A stretch of DNA of 64,000 nucleotides from Methylomonas methanica (GCA_001644045.1 LUUF01000077.1:62001-126000); one strand, 5' to 3'. Shown: positions 53,436 to 63,382, counted from the first letter of the stretch. Notes: generated from the sequence alone by a model not told the origin. Translations and numbers: made by a program.

Positions 53436-54541
53436 GCAAAGGCAAAATAGGCGCACTGATCCTCGTCTTACTACTAACGATAGGCGTTGGGATAGCCATC
53501 GGCCGCGTTAACGACCCGGCCCCGTCAACCCCACCGCCCGCAGCCAACCCGGCGCTCAGCGTTTCCGTGATTCGCCCGGAAATACGCGATATTCCGGTCA
53601 GCCTGACGGCTAACGGATCAATCGCACCCTGGCAGGAAGCGGTGATCGGCGCCGAGGTAGGCGATCTGCGCCTGAGCGCGGTCAACGTGCAGGTCGGCGA
53701 AGCGGTCAAGAAAGGCCAGGTGTTGGCGACATTCTCGGACGAGAGCGTGCTGGCCGATGTCGCGCAAAGCCGCGCGGTTTTGGCGGAAGCGGAAGCCAAT
53801 CAGGCCGATGCGCGAATCAACGCCGAGCGCGCCACGCGGCTTGCCAGCAAGGCTTTGAGCGCTCAACAAGTCGGACAATATCTGACCAGCGAAAAAACCG
53901 CCATCGCCAAAGTACAGCTGGCCAAGGCGCAGTTGGATGCGCAATTGTTACGACTGAAATACACCAAGGTATTGGCCAGCGACGATGGCGTGGTTTCCTC
54001 GCGCAGTGCCACCTTGGGCGCGGTCGCCGCCAAGGGTCAGGAATTGTTTCGCTTGATCCGGCAAAACCGGCTGGAATGGCGCGGCGAGCTGACCGCCGCC
54101 GAAATGACTCAACTCAAACCGGGCATCAAGGTTAGGGTGGAAGTCCCGAATGTCGGTAGTATAGACGGTACGGTGCGCTTCCTGGCGCCAACCCTGGATG
54201 TGCAAAACCGTAATGGTTTGGTTTATGTTGATTTACCCAATGCCGTGCAGAACGGTTTACGCGCCGGCATGTTCGCCCGCGGCGAATTTGATTTGGGAAA
54301 TTCTTCCGGTTTAACCGTGCCGCAAGATGCGTTGTCTTTGCGCGACGGCTTTAGCTATGTGTTTCTGTTGACCGAGCAAACCGAGGATCGGGCGCGCGTC
54401 AAGCAGGTGAAAGTGCAGCTGGGTCGCAGAAACGGCGACCAGTTGGAAATTTTATCGGGAGTTGCTCCCGAAGATCGGCTGGTAGCCGGCGGCGCATCCT
54501 TTTTGGCCGACGGCGACAGCGTACGGGTGGTGACGCAATGA
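53432..54541 (+). CDS. RND efflux periplasmic adaptor
   Basis: A 369-residue membrane fusion protein: N-terminal helix (KIGALILVLLLTIGVGIAIG), lipoyl motif (EAVIGAEVGDLRLSAVNVQVGEAVKKGQVLA), alpha hairpin with Ala/Gln repeats, second lipoyl half (TKVLASDDGVVSSRSATLG) and a C-terminal beta-barrel/proximal domain ending LADGDSVRV. It links the RND pump to an outer-membrane channel that is not encoded here. The ATG has GGAGG seven bases upstream, and its stop overlaps the pump ATG. Confidence 0.93.
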   Translation: MSKGKIGALILVLLLTIGVGIAIGRVNDPAPSTPPPAANPALSVSVIRPEIRDIPVSLTANGSIAPWQEAVIGAEVGDLRLSAVNVQVGEAVKKGQVLATFSDESVLADVAQSRAVLAEAEANQADARINAERATRLASKALSAQQVGQYLTSEKTAIAKVQLAKAQLDAQLLRLKYTKVLASDDGVVSSRSATLGAVAAKGQELFRLIRQNRLEWRGELTAAEMTQLKPGIKVRVEVPNVGSIDGTVRFLAPTLDVQNRNGLVYVDLPNAVQNGLRAGMFARGEFDLGNSSGLTVPQDALSLRDGFSYVFLLTEQTEDRARVKQVKVQLGRRNGDQLEILSGVAPEDRLVAGGASFLADGDSVRVVTQ

Positions 54542-57500
54542 ACGTCTCCGCCTGGTGTATCCGCAATCCCATTCCGGCCATGATGCTGTTCGTGCTGCTC
54601 AGCTTCGCCGGCTTGCTTAGCTTTAAATCGATGAAGATTCAGAATTTCCCGGATCTGGACCTGCCGACCATCAGCGTCTCGACGACGTTGCCCGGTGCTT
54701 CGCCGTCGCAATTGGAAACCGAGGTGGCGCGGAAAATTGAAAACGCCATCGCTACCTTGCAGGGTTTGAAACATATCACCTCCAAAGTGCAGGATGGCAG
54801 CGCCACCATTACCGCCGAATTTCGCCTGGAAAAGCCGGTGCAGGAAGCCTTGGACGACGTGCGCTCCGCCGTTTCCAAAGTCCGAGCCGATTTGCCAGGC
54901 GACCTGCGCGATCCGATTGTCACCAAACTGGATTTGGCCGGTTCGCCGATCCTGGCTTTAACCGTCAGTTCCGCGCAGCGCGATGAGGAAGCGCTGTCGT
55001 GGTTTGTCGAAGACACGGTGGCCAAACGGTTGCTGGCGGTACGCGGTGTGGGCGCGGTTAACCGGGTGGGCGGCGTCAGCCGCGAAGTGACGATTGCGTT
55101 GGACCCGGTCAAGCTGCAGGCTTTGGGCGCGACGGCCGCCGACATTTCTCGGCAATTGCGGCAAATGCAGCGCGAGAGCGCCGGCGGCCGGATCGATTTG
55201 GGCAGCGGCGAACAACCGGTGCGTACTTTGGCGAACGTAGCCTCCGTCGATGAACTACGGCCCTTGCAACTGTCCCTGGCCGACGGTCGCCATATTCGGC
55301 TCGATCAAGTCGCCAATGTGGATGATTCGGTCGCCGAACCGCGCGCGCTGGCGATGTTAAACGGTAAACCGGTGGTGGGCTTCGAAGTGACCCGCAGCCG
55401 GGGCGCCAGCGAAGTGGAAGTTGGTGCCGGCGTACAAAAAGCCTTGGCCGAGCTACGCGTTGCCAATCCGGACATTGAATTCACCGAGGCTTTTAATTTC
55501 GTCACGCCGGTCGAGGAGGAATTTCAGGGCTCCATGACCATGCTCTACGAAGGCGCCTTATTGGCGGTTTTGGTGGTATGGCTGTTCTTGCGCGATTGGC
55601 GCGCCACCTTTATTTCCGCCGTCGCGCTGCCGCTGTCGGTGATTCCGGCCTTCCTGGGCATGGATTATTTGGGCTTCTCGCTGAATGTGATCACGCTGCT
55701 GGCCTTGTCGCTAGTGATAGGCATCCTGGTGGACGACGCCATCGTCGAAGTGGAAAACATCGTCCGCCACCTGCGGATGGGCAAAACGCCGTATCAAGCC
55801 GCAATGGAGGCCGCCGATGAAATCGGCTTGGCCGTGGTGGCCACCACCTTCGCGCTGGTGGCGGTGTTTCTGCCGACCGCGTTCATGAGTGGCGTGGCCG
55901 GGCGGTTTTTCAAGCAATTCGGCTGGACGGCGGCGCTGGCGATATTGGCATCCTTGGTGGTCGCCAGGATGCTGACGCCGATGATGGCGGCTTATATGCT
56001 GAAAGACACCAACCATTCGCCAGCCAAGGAAGGTGTCGTGATGCGCACCTATATGAAACTGGCGGGCTGGTGTCTACAGCATAGGCTGACAACGATTTGC
56101 GGTGCGGCGGCGTTTTTTATCGGCTCGCTGTTTTTGATTCCGTTGTTGCCGACCGGCTTCATTCCGGCGGACGATAATCCGCAAACTCAGGTATTCGTCG
56201 AACTGCCGCCCGGTTCAAGCTTGGCGCAAACCAAAGCTTCCGCTGAAGCCGCCAGGCAGTTGGTGTCTGGCATCGATTACGTGAAAACGATTTACACCAC
56301 TATCGGCAGCGGTTCGGCGGGTAGCGACCCGATGGCCGGCAACCAGGGCAGCGGTGAGGTACGCAAGGCCACGCTGACGATTACTCTGACCAATCGTCAG
56401 GACAGGCCGGTGCGCAAGCAGGTCATCGAACAAAATATCCGCCAGGCCCTGCAAAAATTACCCGGCGTGCGTACTAAAGTGGGTTTGGGCGCTTCCGGCG
56501 AAAAATACGTGTTGGTGTTGAGCGGCGACGATCCGCAAGCCTTGAGTACCGCCGCCCGTAGCCTGGAACGCGATCTGCGAACCATTCCCGGCCTGGGAAG
56601 CATCGCCTCCAGTGCCGCGCTGGTGCGGCCGGAAATTGCGGTTAGGCCGGACTTCGCCCGCGCTGCCGATCTGGGCGTGACGACCACCGCACTGGCGGAA
56701 ACCCTGCGTATCGCCACTCTGGGCGATTACGACTGGTCTTTATCCAAACTCAATCTGGCCCAACGCCAGGTGCCGATGGTGGTGAAACTGGCCGATCAGG
56801 GGCGGCACGATTTGAGCGTGTTGGAACGCTTGGCCGTGCCGTCCGCAAAAGCCGGCATCGGCGCGGTGATGGTCGGCCAGATGGCTAAACTGGAACTGTC
56901 CAGCGGACCGGCGGTTATTGATCGATACGACCGCTCGCGCAATGTCAATTTCGAAATCGAATTGTCCGGCCAGCCGCTCGGCGACGTTGCCACGGCGGTG
57001 GAAAACCTGGAGAGCATTAAAAACCTGCCCGCGGGCGTGAAACGCATCAACATCGGCGACGCGGAAATGATGGGCGAGTTGTTCGCCAGCTTCGGTTTGG
57101 CGATGCTGACCGGCGTACTGTGTATCTTTATCGTGCTGGTGTTGCTGTTTAAAGACTTTTTACAGCCCATCACTATTTTGGCCGCGTTGCCGTTGTCTTT
57201 CGGCGGCGGCTTCGTGGCGCTGCTGTTGACCGGTAAGGCTTTTTCTATGCCGTCCTTGATCGGCTTGGTGATGCTGATGGGCATAGCCACCAAAAACTCG
57301 ATACTGTTGGTCGAATACGCCATCGTCGCTCGCCGTGAGCACGGCATGAGCCGTATGGATGCGCTATTGGATGCCTGCCACAAACGGGCCCGGCCTATCG
57401 TGATGACTACCATCGCGATGGGTGCCGGGATGTTGCCGATTGCGATAGGAATGGGCAACGCGGATTCATCCTTCCGCAGCCCGATGGCGGTCGCGGTGAT

Positions 57501-57639
57501 CGGCGGCTTGGTGACATCCACCTTGCTCAGCTTGCTGGTGATTCCGGTGGCTTATACTTATCTGGACGATTTCAAGAGTCTGAGCATGGCATTGTGGAAA
57601 CGCGGTACCGCGCCCAAGGCGGCCGCTTTAGAATCGTGA
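54538..57639 (+). CDS. RND (AcrB/HAE-type) efflux transporter
   Basis: A 1033-residue resistance-nodulation-division pump. Twelve helices with two large periplasmic loops are evident. Conserved transmembrane motif residues lie in LALSLVIGILVDDAIVEVEN (two adjacent Asp for proton relay), and GMLPIAIGMGNADSSFRSPMA follows in the C-terminal half. The first periplasmic loop has SPSQLETEVARKIENAI. It exports toxic compounds using proton influx. It appears to be regulated by the upstream TetR/CerR protein. It ends 18 bases before the cassette-like region. Confidence 0.95.
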   Translation: MNVSAWCIRNPIPAMMLFVLLSFAGLLSFKSMKIQNFPDLDLPTISVSTTLPGASPSQLETEVARKIENAIATLQGLKHITSKVQDGSATITAEFRLEKPVQEALDDVRSAVSKVRADLPGDLRDPIVTKLDLAGSPILALTVSSAQRDEEALSWFVEDTVAKRLLAVRGVGAVNRVGGVSREVTIALDPVKLQALGATAADISRQLRQMQRESAGGRIDLGSGEQPVRTLANVASVDELRPLQLSLADGRHIRLDQVANVDDSVAEPRALAMLNGKPVVGFEVTRSRGASEVEVGAGVQKALAELRVANPDIEFTEAFNFVTPVEEEFQGSMTMLYEGALLAVLVVWLFLRDWRATFISAVALPLSVIPAFLGMDYLGFSLNVITLLALSLVIGILVDDAIVEVENIVRHLRMGKTPYQAAMEAADEIGLAVVATTFALVAVFLPTAFMSGVAGRFFKQFGWTAALAILASLVVARMLTPMMAAYMLKDTNHSPAKEGVVMRTYMKLAGWCLQHRLTTICGAAAFFIGSLFLIPLLPTGFIPADDNPQTQVFVELPPGSSLAQTKASAEAARQLVSGIDYVKTIYTTIGSGSAGSDPMAGNQGSGEVRKATLTITLTNRQDRPVRKQVIEQNIRQALQKLPGVRTKVGLGASGEKYVLVLSGDDPQALSTAARSLERDLRTIPGLGSIASSAALVRPEIAVRPDFARAADLGVTTTALAETLRIATLGDYDWSLSKLNLAQRQVPMVVKLADQGRHDLSVLERLAVPSAKAGIGAVMVGQMAKLELSSGPAVIDRYDRSRNVNFEIELSGQPLGDVATAVENLESIKNLPAGVKRINIGDAEMMGELFASFGLAMLTGVLCIFIVLVLLFKDFLQPITILAALPLSFGGGFVALLLTGKAFSMPSLIGLVMLMGIATKNSILLVEYAIVARREHGMSRMDALLDACHKRARPIVMTTIAMGAGMLPIAIGMGNADSSFRSPMAVAVIGGLVTSTLLSLLVIPVAYTYLDDFKSLSMALWKRGTAPKAAALES

Positions 57640-57656
57640 TTTTCGGAACCTCGATT

Positions 57657-58160
57657 TCATCGAGGCTTGCTCCTTGACTGTTGCACGATTTCGCAAGCTG
57701 CGAAGCAAATGCGCTCAAGATTGAGTGCGATGAGCATGAACTGCATCTTGGCTGGGAGCTGATCGTACGTTGATGATGGCGGCAAGACTTTGCACATATC
57801 GTGGAGCATGCCGACAGAAATATGCACAGCCTGCTGTCCGAAGGCTGGCAGTGCATTGAAAAGGTCGGCGACAACCTGCTTTGAAAGTGAGGAACGCAGA
57901 TCATGTGCAAAGTCGTTGCGTAGTTTTCCAATGCGTTTGAGCGCACCTCGAAACTGTGGGTCAAAGCCAAGGCAGCAGGCAAGCTCGACTTTCTTTGCAT
58001 AGCTAAGATCAAGGTCTTTCAGATATTTTGGAGCGACAACTGTAAGTTCGAGAAATGCGCTGAGCTGGGCCTCGACGTATAAATGTGAGCGAATGACTGA
58101 GCCGACCTCGTCTTCGGTTAGGAGGGCAGTTACGAACTCGGCATTAATGGGCAAGGACAT
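57657..58160 (-). CDS. HEPN/MltR-like small protein in cassette-like array
   Basis: A 167-residue helical protein with ELTVVAPKYLKDLDLSYAKKVELACCLG, then KRIGKLRNDFAHDLRSSL, where R-x4-H (RNDFAH) is the HEPN/MltR-type catalytic or structural motif. HEPN proteins often act as RNases in toxin-antitoxin and defence systems; MltR proteins are regulators. The gene is opposite to the upstream RND gene. An attC-like site lies just before its start (58171-58265), so it probably arrived as part of a cassette. Function is inferred only from the motif. Confidence 0.65.
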   Translation of the reverse strand: MSLPINAEFVTALLTEDEVGSVIRSHLYVEAQLSAFLELTVVAPKYLKDLDLSYAKKVELACCLGFDPQFRGALKRIGKLRNDFAHDLRSSLSKQVVADLFNALPAFGQQAVHISVGMLHDMCKVLPPSSTYDQLPAKMQFMLIALNLERICFAACEIVQQSRSKPR

Positions 58161-58170
58161 GGCAATGAAT

Positions 58171-58265
58171 GGCTAACAATCAACGTAAGCCGCACCGGAG
58201 TGCGAAGCACGGAGGGAACCAACCGGCGCAGCCGGTTGGTGTCGGCTTGACCGAAACGTTAAGCC
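58171..58265 (-). other. attC-like imperfect palindrome 3
   Basis: On the minus strand it starts GCTTAACG (perfect RYYYAAC) and ends GATTGTTAGCC (GTTRRRY with one mismatch). The outer arms pair with bulges (GTCAAGCCG/CGGCTTACG). Inside is a perfect 9-bp hairpin CCAACCGGC-GCA-GCCGGTTGG (58219-58239). It lies at the 3' side of the split gene 58290-58752 and before the HEPN-like gene, the position and orientation of an integron attC. It shares AACGTAA with sites 1 and 2. Confidence 0.65.
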
Positions 58266-58289
58266 ATTTTCATATAGGTGCACATAATT

Positions 58290-58752
58290 TTAGCGCGCCT
58301 CAGTTTCGAGCTCTTCGAGTTGGCCAACGACTAAGGCAACGACCTCTTCCGAACTGAGTGTGACCTCAGACATGCTTCTGCACACGCTTTCAAACTTCAC
58401 ATCTTTGAAGCATGCGACATAGTGTTTTTTCCCATCGAATAGCGAGTCACTGTGGTTGGGATGAACTTGATTCGCAACTTTCATTTCTGCGATCCATGGC
58501 GAGTTCTCCACCTCAAAAAAGACCATAGATACCTAGGCCGTATTTGGCAAGCGGATGCCCGCCATGGGATTCATCGTTGGGGCCACCATACCGACAATTG
58601 GGTGAGTCGAAACGCAACGCGTAGATCGATCTGCCGTGCTTCTCTAGCAGTAGATAAGTCGCAGCTTGAGTTGCTACGACAAAATTCTCGTACATGAACG
58701 CGTATTCCCTGGATAGCTCAACCTGATGAACTTTTGGCTTTTTGGTGAACAT
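58290..58752 (-). pseudogene. Small cassette gene split by a frameshift in a T6 run
   Basis: Two minus-strand frames (58752-58513 and 58526-58290) join at a run of six T (58515-58520 on the plus strand as A). Removing one base gives a smooth chain, ...KYGLGIYGLFEVENSPWIAE..., of about 153 residues. The first part contains RFDSPNCRYGGPNDESHGGH and the second VACFKDVKFESVCRS. The protein resembles small hypothetical proteins of integron cassettes, but I cannot name a family. Either a real frameshift mutation or an error in the sequence. Confidence 0.65.
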
Positions 58753-58772
58753 AGCGGCTGTGTCGAGTAGAG

Positions 58773-58859
58773 GCCTAACGATAAGGGTAACTTGCCTGCG
58801 AAAGCGTAGCGGCGATAGCCGCGTAGCTTTGGCCGGTCAAGTTTACCCGTTGGTTAGCG
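58773..58859 (-). other. attC-like imperfect palindrome 4
   Basis: On the minus strand it runs from CGCTAACC to CGTTAGGC, the latter a perfect GTTRRRY box. The outer arms GGGTAAACTTG/CAAGTTACCC pair with a bulged base, and a central stem GCGGC-TATC-GCCGC is present. It lies 18 bases past the stop of the lipoprotein gene 58878-59360 and upstream of the split gene. Confidence 0.65.
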
Positions 58860-58877
58860 ATTAGGTCCCAGAAATGT

Positions 58878-59360
58878 CTAAGGCTCATTTTTCGTCGTGA
58901 CCATGGCCCCATACCGTTCTGTAAGGCAGCGCTTTAGCGCATAGAATTCTGTTTTCTCTTTTGGGTTCAGTGGGGTGCCAAGACTGCGAAAGGCAAACTG
59001 GACTTTGCTACTGCCAACAACATCTTCGATTCTTACCTCTGGTTCAACAACTATCCAGCCCGCTGAATCCACGAAATCGAACCAAAAGCTAATCGCCTCA
59101 GCAGTAGGCTGTTCTCTGACCTCAGCCCAACGCCCTCCTTTTTTGTAATCACAAGCGAACCCAGCATCCAAGACTAATGGATGTACTTGCTCTTTTGTCT
59201 TCATTGGAAACAAAACCTCGATATTAGAGCTATAGATCCTATCCCCGTAGAAGCATCCAGTTACAAGGAGGCAACCTACAGCTATTGCAACAGCCCGTAG
59301 TTCAGATGAGAAGTGCCGCACTGTAAAAAATATGGGAAAAGGAATAAAGTTCGAATGCAT
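58878..59360 (-). CDS. Small lipoprotein of unknown function in cassette-like array
   Basis: A 160-residue protein whose N-terminal region AVAIAVGCLLVTGC holds a lipobox, followed by a probable soluble domain with AGFACDYKKGGRW and FWFDFVDSAGWIVVEPEVRIED. A GTG at about 59321 (VRHFSSELR) would give a more usual signal length than the ATG at 59360. No family is recognised. The attC-like palindrome at 58773-58859 follows its 3' end. It is the outermost gene of the array on the pgk side. Confidence 0.65.
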   Translation of the reverse strand: MHSNFIPFPIFFTVRHFSSELRAVAIAVGCLLVTGCFYGDRIYSSNIEVLFPMKTKEQVHPLVLDAGFACDYKKGGRWAEVREQPTAEAISFWFDFVDSAGWIVVEPEVRIEDVVGSSKVQFAFRSLGTPLNPKEKTEFYALKRCLTERYGAMVTTKNEP

Positions 59361-59641
59361 AATATTAGCTAACTAGGAGTTAGATAGTTTCCGTATATCT
59401 AGCGAAAAATGATCTTCGATACGATAAATTATTGATAAGCATATGATCTTCCTTTCTGTATATCACTTGCTGAAGAAATAATGACCTGTAACAGCCAGAC
59501 TCCTAACATTGAATTAGACAGACCGATAACCCGCACTAGGCTGCAACCAGCCGATCAACAACTCTCCATGCTGATCGACTGGAATACAGTTTCATAAAGT
59601 TCCTGGATTAACCGGGACGATTCGCGCTTTTTGGCCAGTAC
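59361..59641. other. Intergenic region between cassette array and pgk
   Basis: About 280 A/T-rich bases. It contains CTAACT-AGG-AGTTAG (59369-59383), a perfect 6-bp palindrome whose right end reads GTTAGAT, a match to the GTTRRRY box. It may be a collapsed attC remnant or chance. The stretch before pgk shows no clear terminator or promoter. Confidence 0.4.
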
Positions 59642-60814
59642 TTAAGCGCGAGTTTGCAGAATAGCTACCGCCGGTAATTCCTTACCTTCCAGGAACTCCA
59701 GGAACGCGCCGCCACCGGTTGAGGTGTAAGACACTTTATCGGCGATTCCGTATTTGTCTATCGCCGCCAATGTGTCGCCGCCGCCCGCGATCGAGAAGGC
59801 CGGGCTTTCGGCAATTGCCAAGGATAGCGATTTGGTGCCTTCGCCGAATTGGTCGATTTCGAATACGCCAACCGGGCCGTTCCAGACGATGGTGCCGGCG
59901 GTTTTCAGAATCTCCGCATATTGCTTGGAGGTTTCAGGTCCAATATCCAGGATCAAGTCGTCAGCTTCCACGTCGGCCACGTTTTTCACGGTGGCCGCAG
60001 CGCTTTCGGAAAACTCTTTCGCGCAGACGACATCAACCGGTACCGGAATATCCGCGCCGCGTTCTTTTGCCGAAGCGATCAAACGTTTGGCTTCCGGGAT
60101 TAAATCCGCTTCATACAAGGATTTACCGACCGGGTAACCGGCAGCCGCGATAAAGGTGTTGGCAATGCCGCCGCCGACGATCAATTGATCGACTTTAGAC
60201 GACAAGGATTCCAACACAGTCAGTTTGGTGGATACTTTTGAGCCGCCAACGATGGCCACCAAGGGGCGGGCGGGGGTTTCCAGGGCTTTACCCAGTGCAT
60301 CCAGTTCGGCGGCTAGCAGTGGGCCGGCGCAAGCCACGGCGGCGTGTTCGGCTACTGCATGGGTCGAGGCTTCGGCGCGGTGCGCGGTACCAAAAGCGTC
60401 CATCACGAAAATGTCGCACAGCGCCGCCATTTTTTGGCCCAGTTCGGCGTTATTTTTCTTCTCGCCTTTATTGAAACGCACGTTCTCGCACAATACCACT
60501 TCGCCGCGTTTCACTTCCACGCCGTCCAGCCAGTCTTTAACCAAGCGCACCGGTTGACCCAGCAATTGCGAAAAGCGCTCGGCGACTGGCTTCAAGCTGG
60601 AGGCTTCGTCGTATTCGCCTTCGGTGGGGCGGCCTAGGTGCGACATCAAAATCACCGCCGCGCCGCCGGCCAATGCGGCTTCCACGGTAGGGACGCTGGC
60701 TTGGATGCGCAAGTCGCTGGTGACTTTGCCGTCTTTGACCGGCACATTCAAATCTTGGCGGATTAATACGCGCTTGCCCGCCAAATCCAGATCGACCATT
60801 CGTTTGATAGACAT
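59642..60814 (-). CDS. pgk: Phosphoglycerate kinase
   Basis: A 390-residue glycolytic enzyme, normal length. It interconverts 1,3-bisphosphoglycerate and 3-phosphoglycerate with ADP/ATP. Signatures: [18 protein letters not shown] and [14 protein letters not shown] (substrate site), [33 protein letters not shown], and the nucleotide site [17 protein letters not shown] with [14 protein letters not shown] ribosome site (AAGGAG) precedes the ATG. It lies between the cassette array and the VWA operon; no other glycolytic gene is adjacent. Confidence 0.97.
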   Translation of the reverse strand: MSIKRMVDLDLAGKRVLIRQDLNVPVKDGKVTSDLRIQASVPTVEAALAGGAAVILMSHLGRPTEGEYDEASSLKPVAERFSQLLGQPVRLVKDWLDGVEVKRGEVVLCENVRFNKGEKKNNAELGQKMAALCDIFVMDAFGTAHRAEASTHAVAEHAAVACAGPLLAAELDALGKALETPARPLVAIVGGSKVSTKLTVLESLSSKVDQLIVGGGIANTFIAAAGYPVGKSLYEADLIPEAKRLIASAKERGADIPVPVDVVCAKEFSESAAATVKNVADVEADDLILDIGPETSKQYAEILKTAGTIVWNGPVGVFEIDQFGEGTKSLSLAIAESPAFSIAGGGDTLAAIDKYGIADKVSYTSTGGGAFLEFLEGKELPAVAILQTRA

Positions 60815-60950
60815 AAGTTCTCCTTTGGTTGAAATAGTGAAAACATTATAAAGTGTAACGCCTGCCGCAGCCTGAATTAAAAAATAACAGAATAGTCAGA
60901 TGCTTGGGCTATATTTGCTATCCATTGCCTAAACTTTTACCGGCGGACTT

Positions 60951-62750
60951 ATGTTCAAGTCGTTTATTTTTACGGTTTTCTGCGTGTTGGCGTTAAGTGT
61001 CGATTCGGCTCGTTGCCAGCCCGCGCCTGTCGCTGCCGGCGCCGATGAAATTCAGGTGCTAATAGACGTATCCGGCAGCATGAAACAAAACGATCCGGAT
61101 AATCTGCGCATAGAGGCCAGCCGTTTGCTGGTCAATTTGTTACCGGACGGTGCCAAGGCCGCGTTCTGGTTATTCGCCGAAAAAACCGCGCCGTTGTCCG
61201 CGACCGATGCCGTCAATACCGCCTGGAAACAGCAGGCCAGCAAAGCCACGGCCAATATCCATTCCCGCGGTTTGTATACCCATATCGAGGATGCGATTCA
61301 GACCGTGCTGAGCCAGGGATTTACCGGTGCCGGCAAGAAACATCTGATCTTATTGACCGACGGTTTTGTGGATATTTCCAAGGACATCATGCAAAGCGCC
61401 GATTCCCGCGAACGCATTCTCAGCGAATGGATACCCAAACTCCAGCAGCAAAATATCAACGTGCAAACCGTTGCGCTATCGGAGCAAGCCGATAAAGAGT
61501 TGCTGGAAAAACTGGCGTTCGAAACCGGCGGCTGGGCGGAAACCGCGCAATCGGCCGAACAATTGCAGCGGGTGTTTTTGAAAATGGCCCAAAAAGCCGC
61601 GCCGAAAGAAACCTTGCCGCTGACCGACAATAAATTCAACGTCGATAGCGGCATACATGAGTTTTCGGTGTTGGTGTTCAAAAAGCCGCATGCCGCGCCG
61701 ACGCAATTGGTTTCGCCGGATGGCAAGAATATCAGTAAGCAAAGCATGGTCGCCAACGTGTCCTGGCTGGAAAGCCAGACTTACGACCTGATCACCGTCA
61801 AGCAACCGCTGATCGGCGAATGGCGTTTGGTTGCGGAAGTCGATCCCGACAATCAGGTGATGATCGTCACCGATCTTAAATTGCAGCTCAGCGAAATTCC
61901 TAATTTTCTGGGCGAGAACGAAGCCTTGCCGATAAAAGCGCATTTTACCGATAAGGATAAACTGATAGCCCGCGCGGATTTTCTGGGCATGCTGACCCTG
62001 GAAGTGATCCAGGATCAGCAAACTCCCGCAAAAATGCATACCTTGGCTACCGAGCCCGGCTTTTACCAGCATAACGTCGAGCATTTAAGTTTGGGTAAGC
62101 ATTTGCTGAAAATCGTCGCGGACGGCAAGACCTTCAAGCGGGAAATTATTAACGAGATCGAGGTGGTTGCCACGCCTATCACCGTCGAGAAGCACGTGGA
62201 TGCCGCTCAGCGCCAGGTTAGCTTAAAACTGCTGCCGGACACCAAACTGATCGATCCCGCCGGACTGGTGGTCAATGCGGTGATTAGCCAAGCCGGGCAT
62301 CCGCCGGAAACCCGCGCCGTGACAGGCAAGGACGGAGCCTGGGTTCTGGATTTGGCCGGTTTGCCGCCGGAGACCATGACCCATGTCGCTTTCAATGTTA
62401 TGGCAAAAGACCACGAAGGCAAGCCGCTGACGCCCGCGATCAAACCGCTCAGCATTGACGACAGTTGGTTCAAACTCGCCGAGCAGCCGGCCGTGGCCGA
62501 ACCGCCGGCCTCTAAATCCGAGCATCAAGAAGACGCAAATCACGATGCGCGCACCGACCAGCACGGCGAGGCGGAGGCCGATAGCGAAAAGCATCCACCG
62601 CCCGCGGAGCATAAAACCAACTGGGCATTGGTGGGAGGTATCCTGTTCGCAATCAATATAATCGTGGGCGTCGGTGGATTTTTTATTCACCGGTATCTGA
62701 AAAAAATCCAAGCAGAAAAACAGCAGCAGTTACTGGAGAGATTGTCATGA
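60951..62750 (+). CDS. VWA-domain membrane protein
   Basis: A 599-residue protein. A signal peptide (about 1-22) is followed by a von Willebrand A domain (about 32-215) with a complete MIDAS motif DVSGSMKQND (DxSxS) and LLTDGFVD. Beta-rich, perhaps Ig-like, segments follow (about 230-500). Then comes a Pro/Glu/Lys/His-rich linker, and a transmembrane helix near the C-terminus (WALVGGILFAINIIVGVGGFFI, about 560-582) ends in a basic cytoplasmic tail. It probably senses or binds a periplasmic ligand through metal. It starts a three-gene overlapping operon. Function unknown. Confidence 0.82.
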   Translation: MFKSFIFTVFCVLALSVDSARCQPAPVAAGADEIQVLIDVSGSMKQNDPDNLRIEASRLLVNLLPDGAKAAFWLFAEKTAPLSATDAVNTAWKQQASKATANIHSRGLYTHIEDAIQTVLSQGFTGAGKKHLILLTDGFVDISKDIMQSADSRERILSEWIPKLQQQNINVQTVALSEQADKELLEKLAFETGGWAETAQSAEQLQRVFLKMAQKAAPKETLPLTDNKFNVDSGIHEFSVLVFKKPHAAPTQLVSPDGKNISKQSMVANVSWLESQTYDLITVKQPLIGEWRLVAEVDPDNQVMIVTDLKLQLSEIPNFLGENEALPIKAHFTDKDKLIARADFLGMLTLEVIQDQQTPAKMHTLATEPGFYQHNVEHLSLGKHLLKIVADGKTFKREIINEIEVVATPITVEKHVDAAQRQVSLKLLPDTKLIDPAGLVVNAVISQAGHPPETRAVTGKDGAWVLDLAGLPPETMTHVAFNVMAKDHEGKPLTPAIKPLSIDDSWFKLAEQPAVAEPPASKSEHQEDANHDARTDQHGEAEADSEKHPPPAEHKTNWALVGGILFAINIIVGVGGFFIHRYLKKIQAEKQQQLLERLS

Positions 62751-63382
62751 ACCCATTCGATTCCGTGATAGTGATATTGGCGGGCGAGGCGTTGGCGTTT
62801 CTGACGCTGTTGGTCATCGCGCTGTTTTTTATCTCGAGAAACCGGCGAGGGAAAGAGATGGCCGAAATTGACCATTTCATTACCGAGCTTGAAGAGCAAG
62901 CCATCGTCAAAAGCCGCTGGCTGGAACAATTTTTGGAGGAAAACTGCGGTTTGGCAACAGCGGAGATCGAGCCTTTGTTGCAAGAAGTCAACGCTTCCGA
63001 ACGCGCTTTGTTTGAGGGGGTGATACGCTTGTTCCTAAAACGCGAACTGGTGTTGTTGAGTGAGATCGAGCAGCGTATCGGCCGTCTAACCGAGCCTTAT
63101 CAGAATTTGTTGGCGAATCGCGGAGCGACTGCCCCGGTCGCGGCGACGCATGATTCGCCGCAAGCGAATCAACTGGCCGGCATGGAGCGGATCAATCAAC
63201 AACTGGTACGGCAGCTGGATAACGCGATGAAAACCATCGACGAAATGTCCGCAGAATATACCCGCGTGTTTAGCGGTAATCAGACCGCATTGGAGCTGGA
63301 AAACAGCAGTAAGAAAATGCTGCAGATTTTTCTGGACGCCGAGCGCGGTGTGCGCGAGAGCATTGCGGAGTTGGGGAAATGA
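62747..63382 (+). CDS. Membrane-anchored helical protein in VWA operon
   Basis: A 211-residue protein. An N-terminal helix (VIVILAGEALAFLTLLVIALFFI, about 7-29) is followed by a cytoplasmic acidic/helical region (ELEEQAIVKSRWLEQFLEE ... QLVRQLDNAMKTIDEMSAEYTRVF), coiled-coil-like toward the C-terminus. Its ATG overlaps the VWA gene stop, and its stop overlaps the next ATG. No family is recognised. Translational coupling suggests a complex with the VWA protein. Confidence 0.72.
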   Translation: MNPFDSVIVILAGEALAFLTLLVIALFFISRNRRGKEMAEIDHFITELEEQAIVKSRWLEQFLEENCGLATAEIEPLLQEVNASERALFEGVIRLFLKRELVLLSEIEQRIGRLTEPYQNLLANRGATAPVAATHDSPQANQLAGMERINQQLVRQLDNAMKTIDEMSAEYTRVFSGNQTALELENSSKKMLQIFLDAERGVRESIAELGK

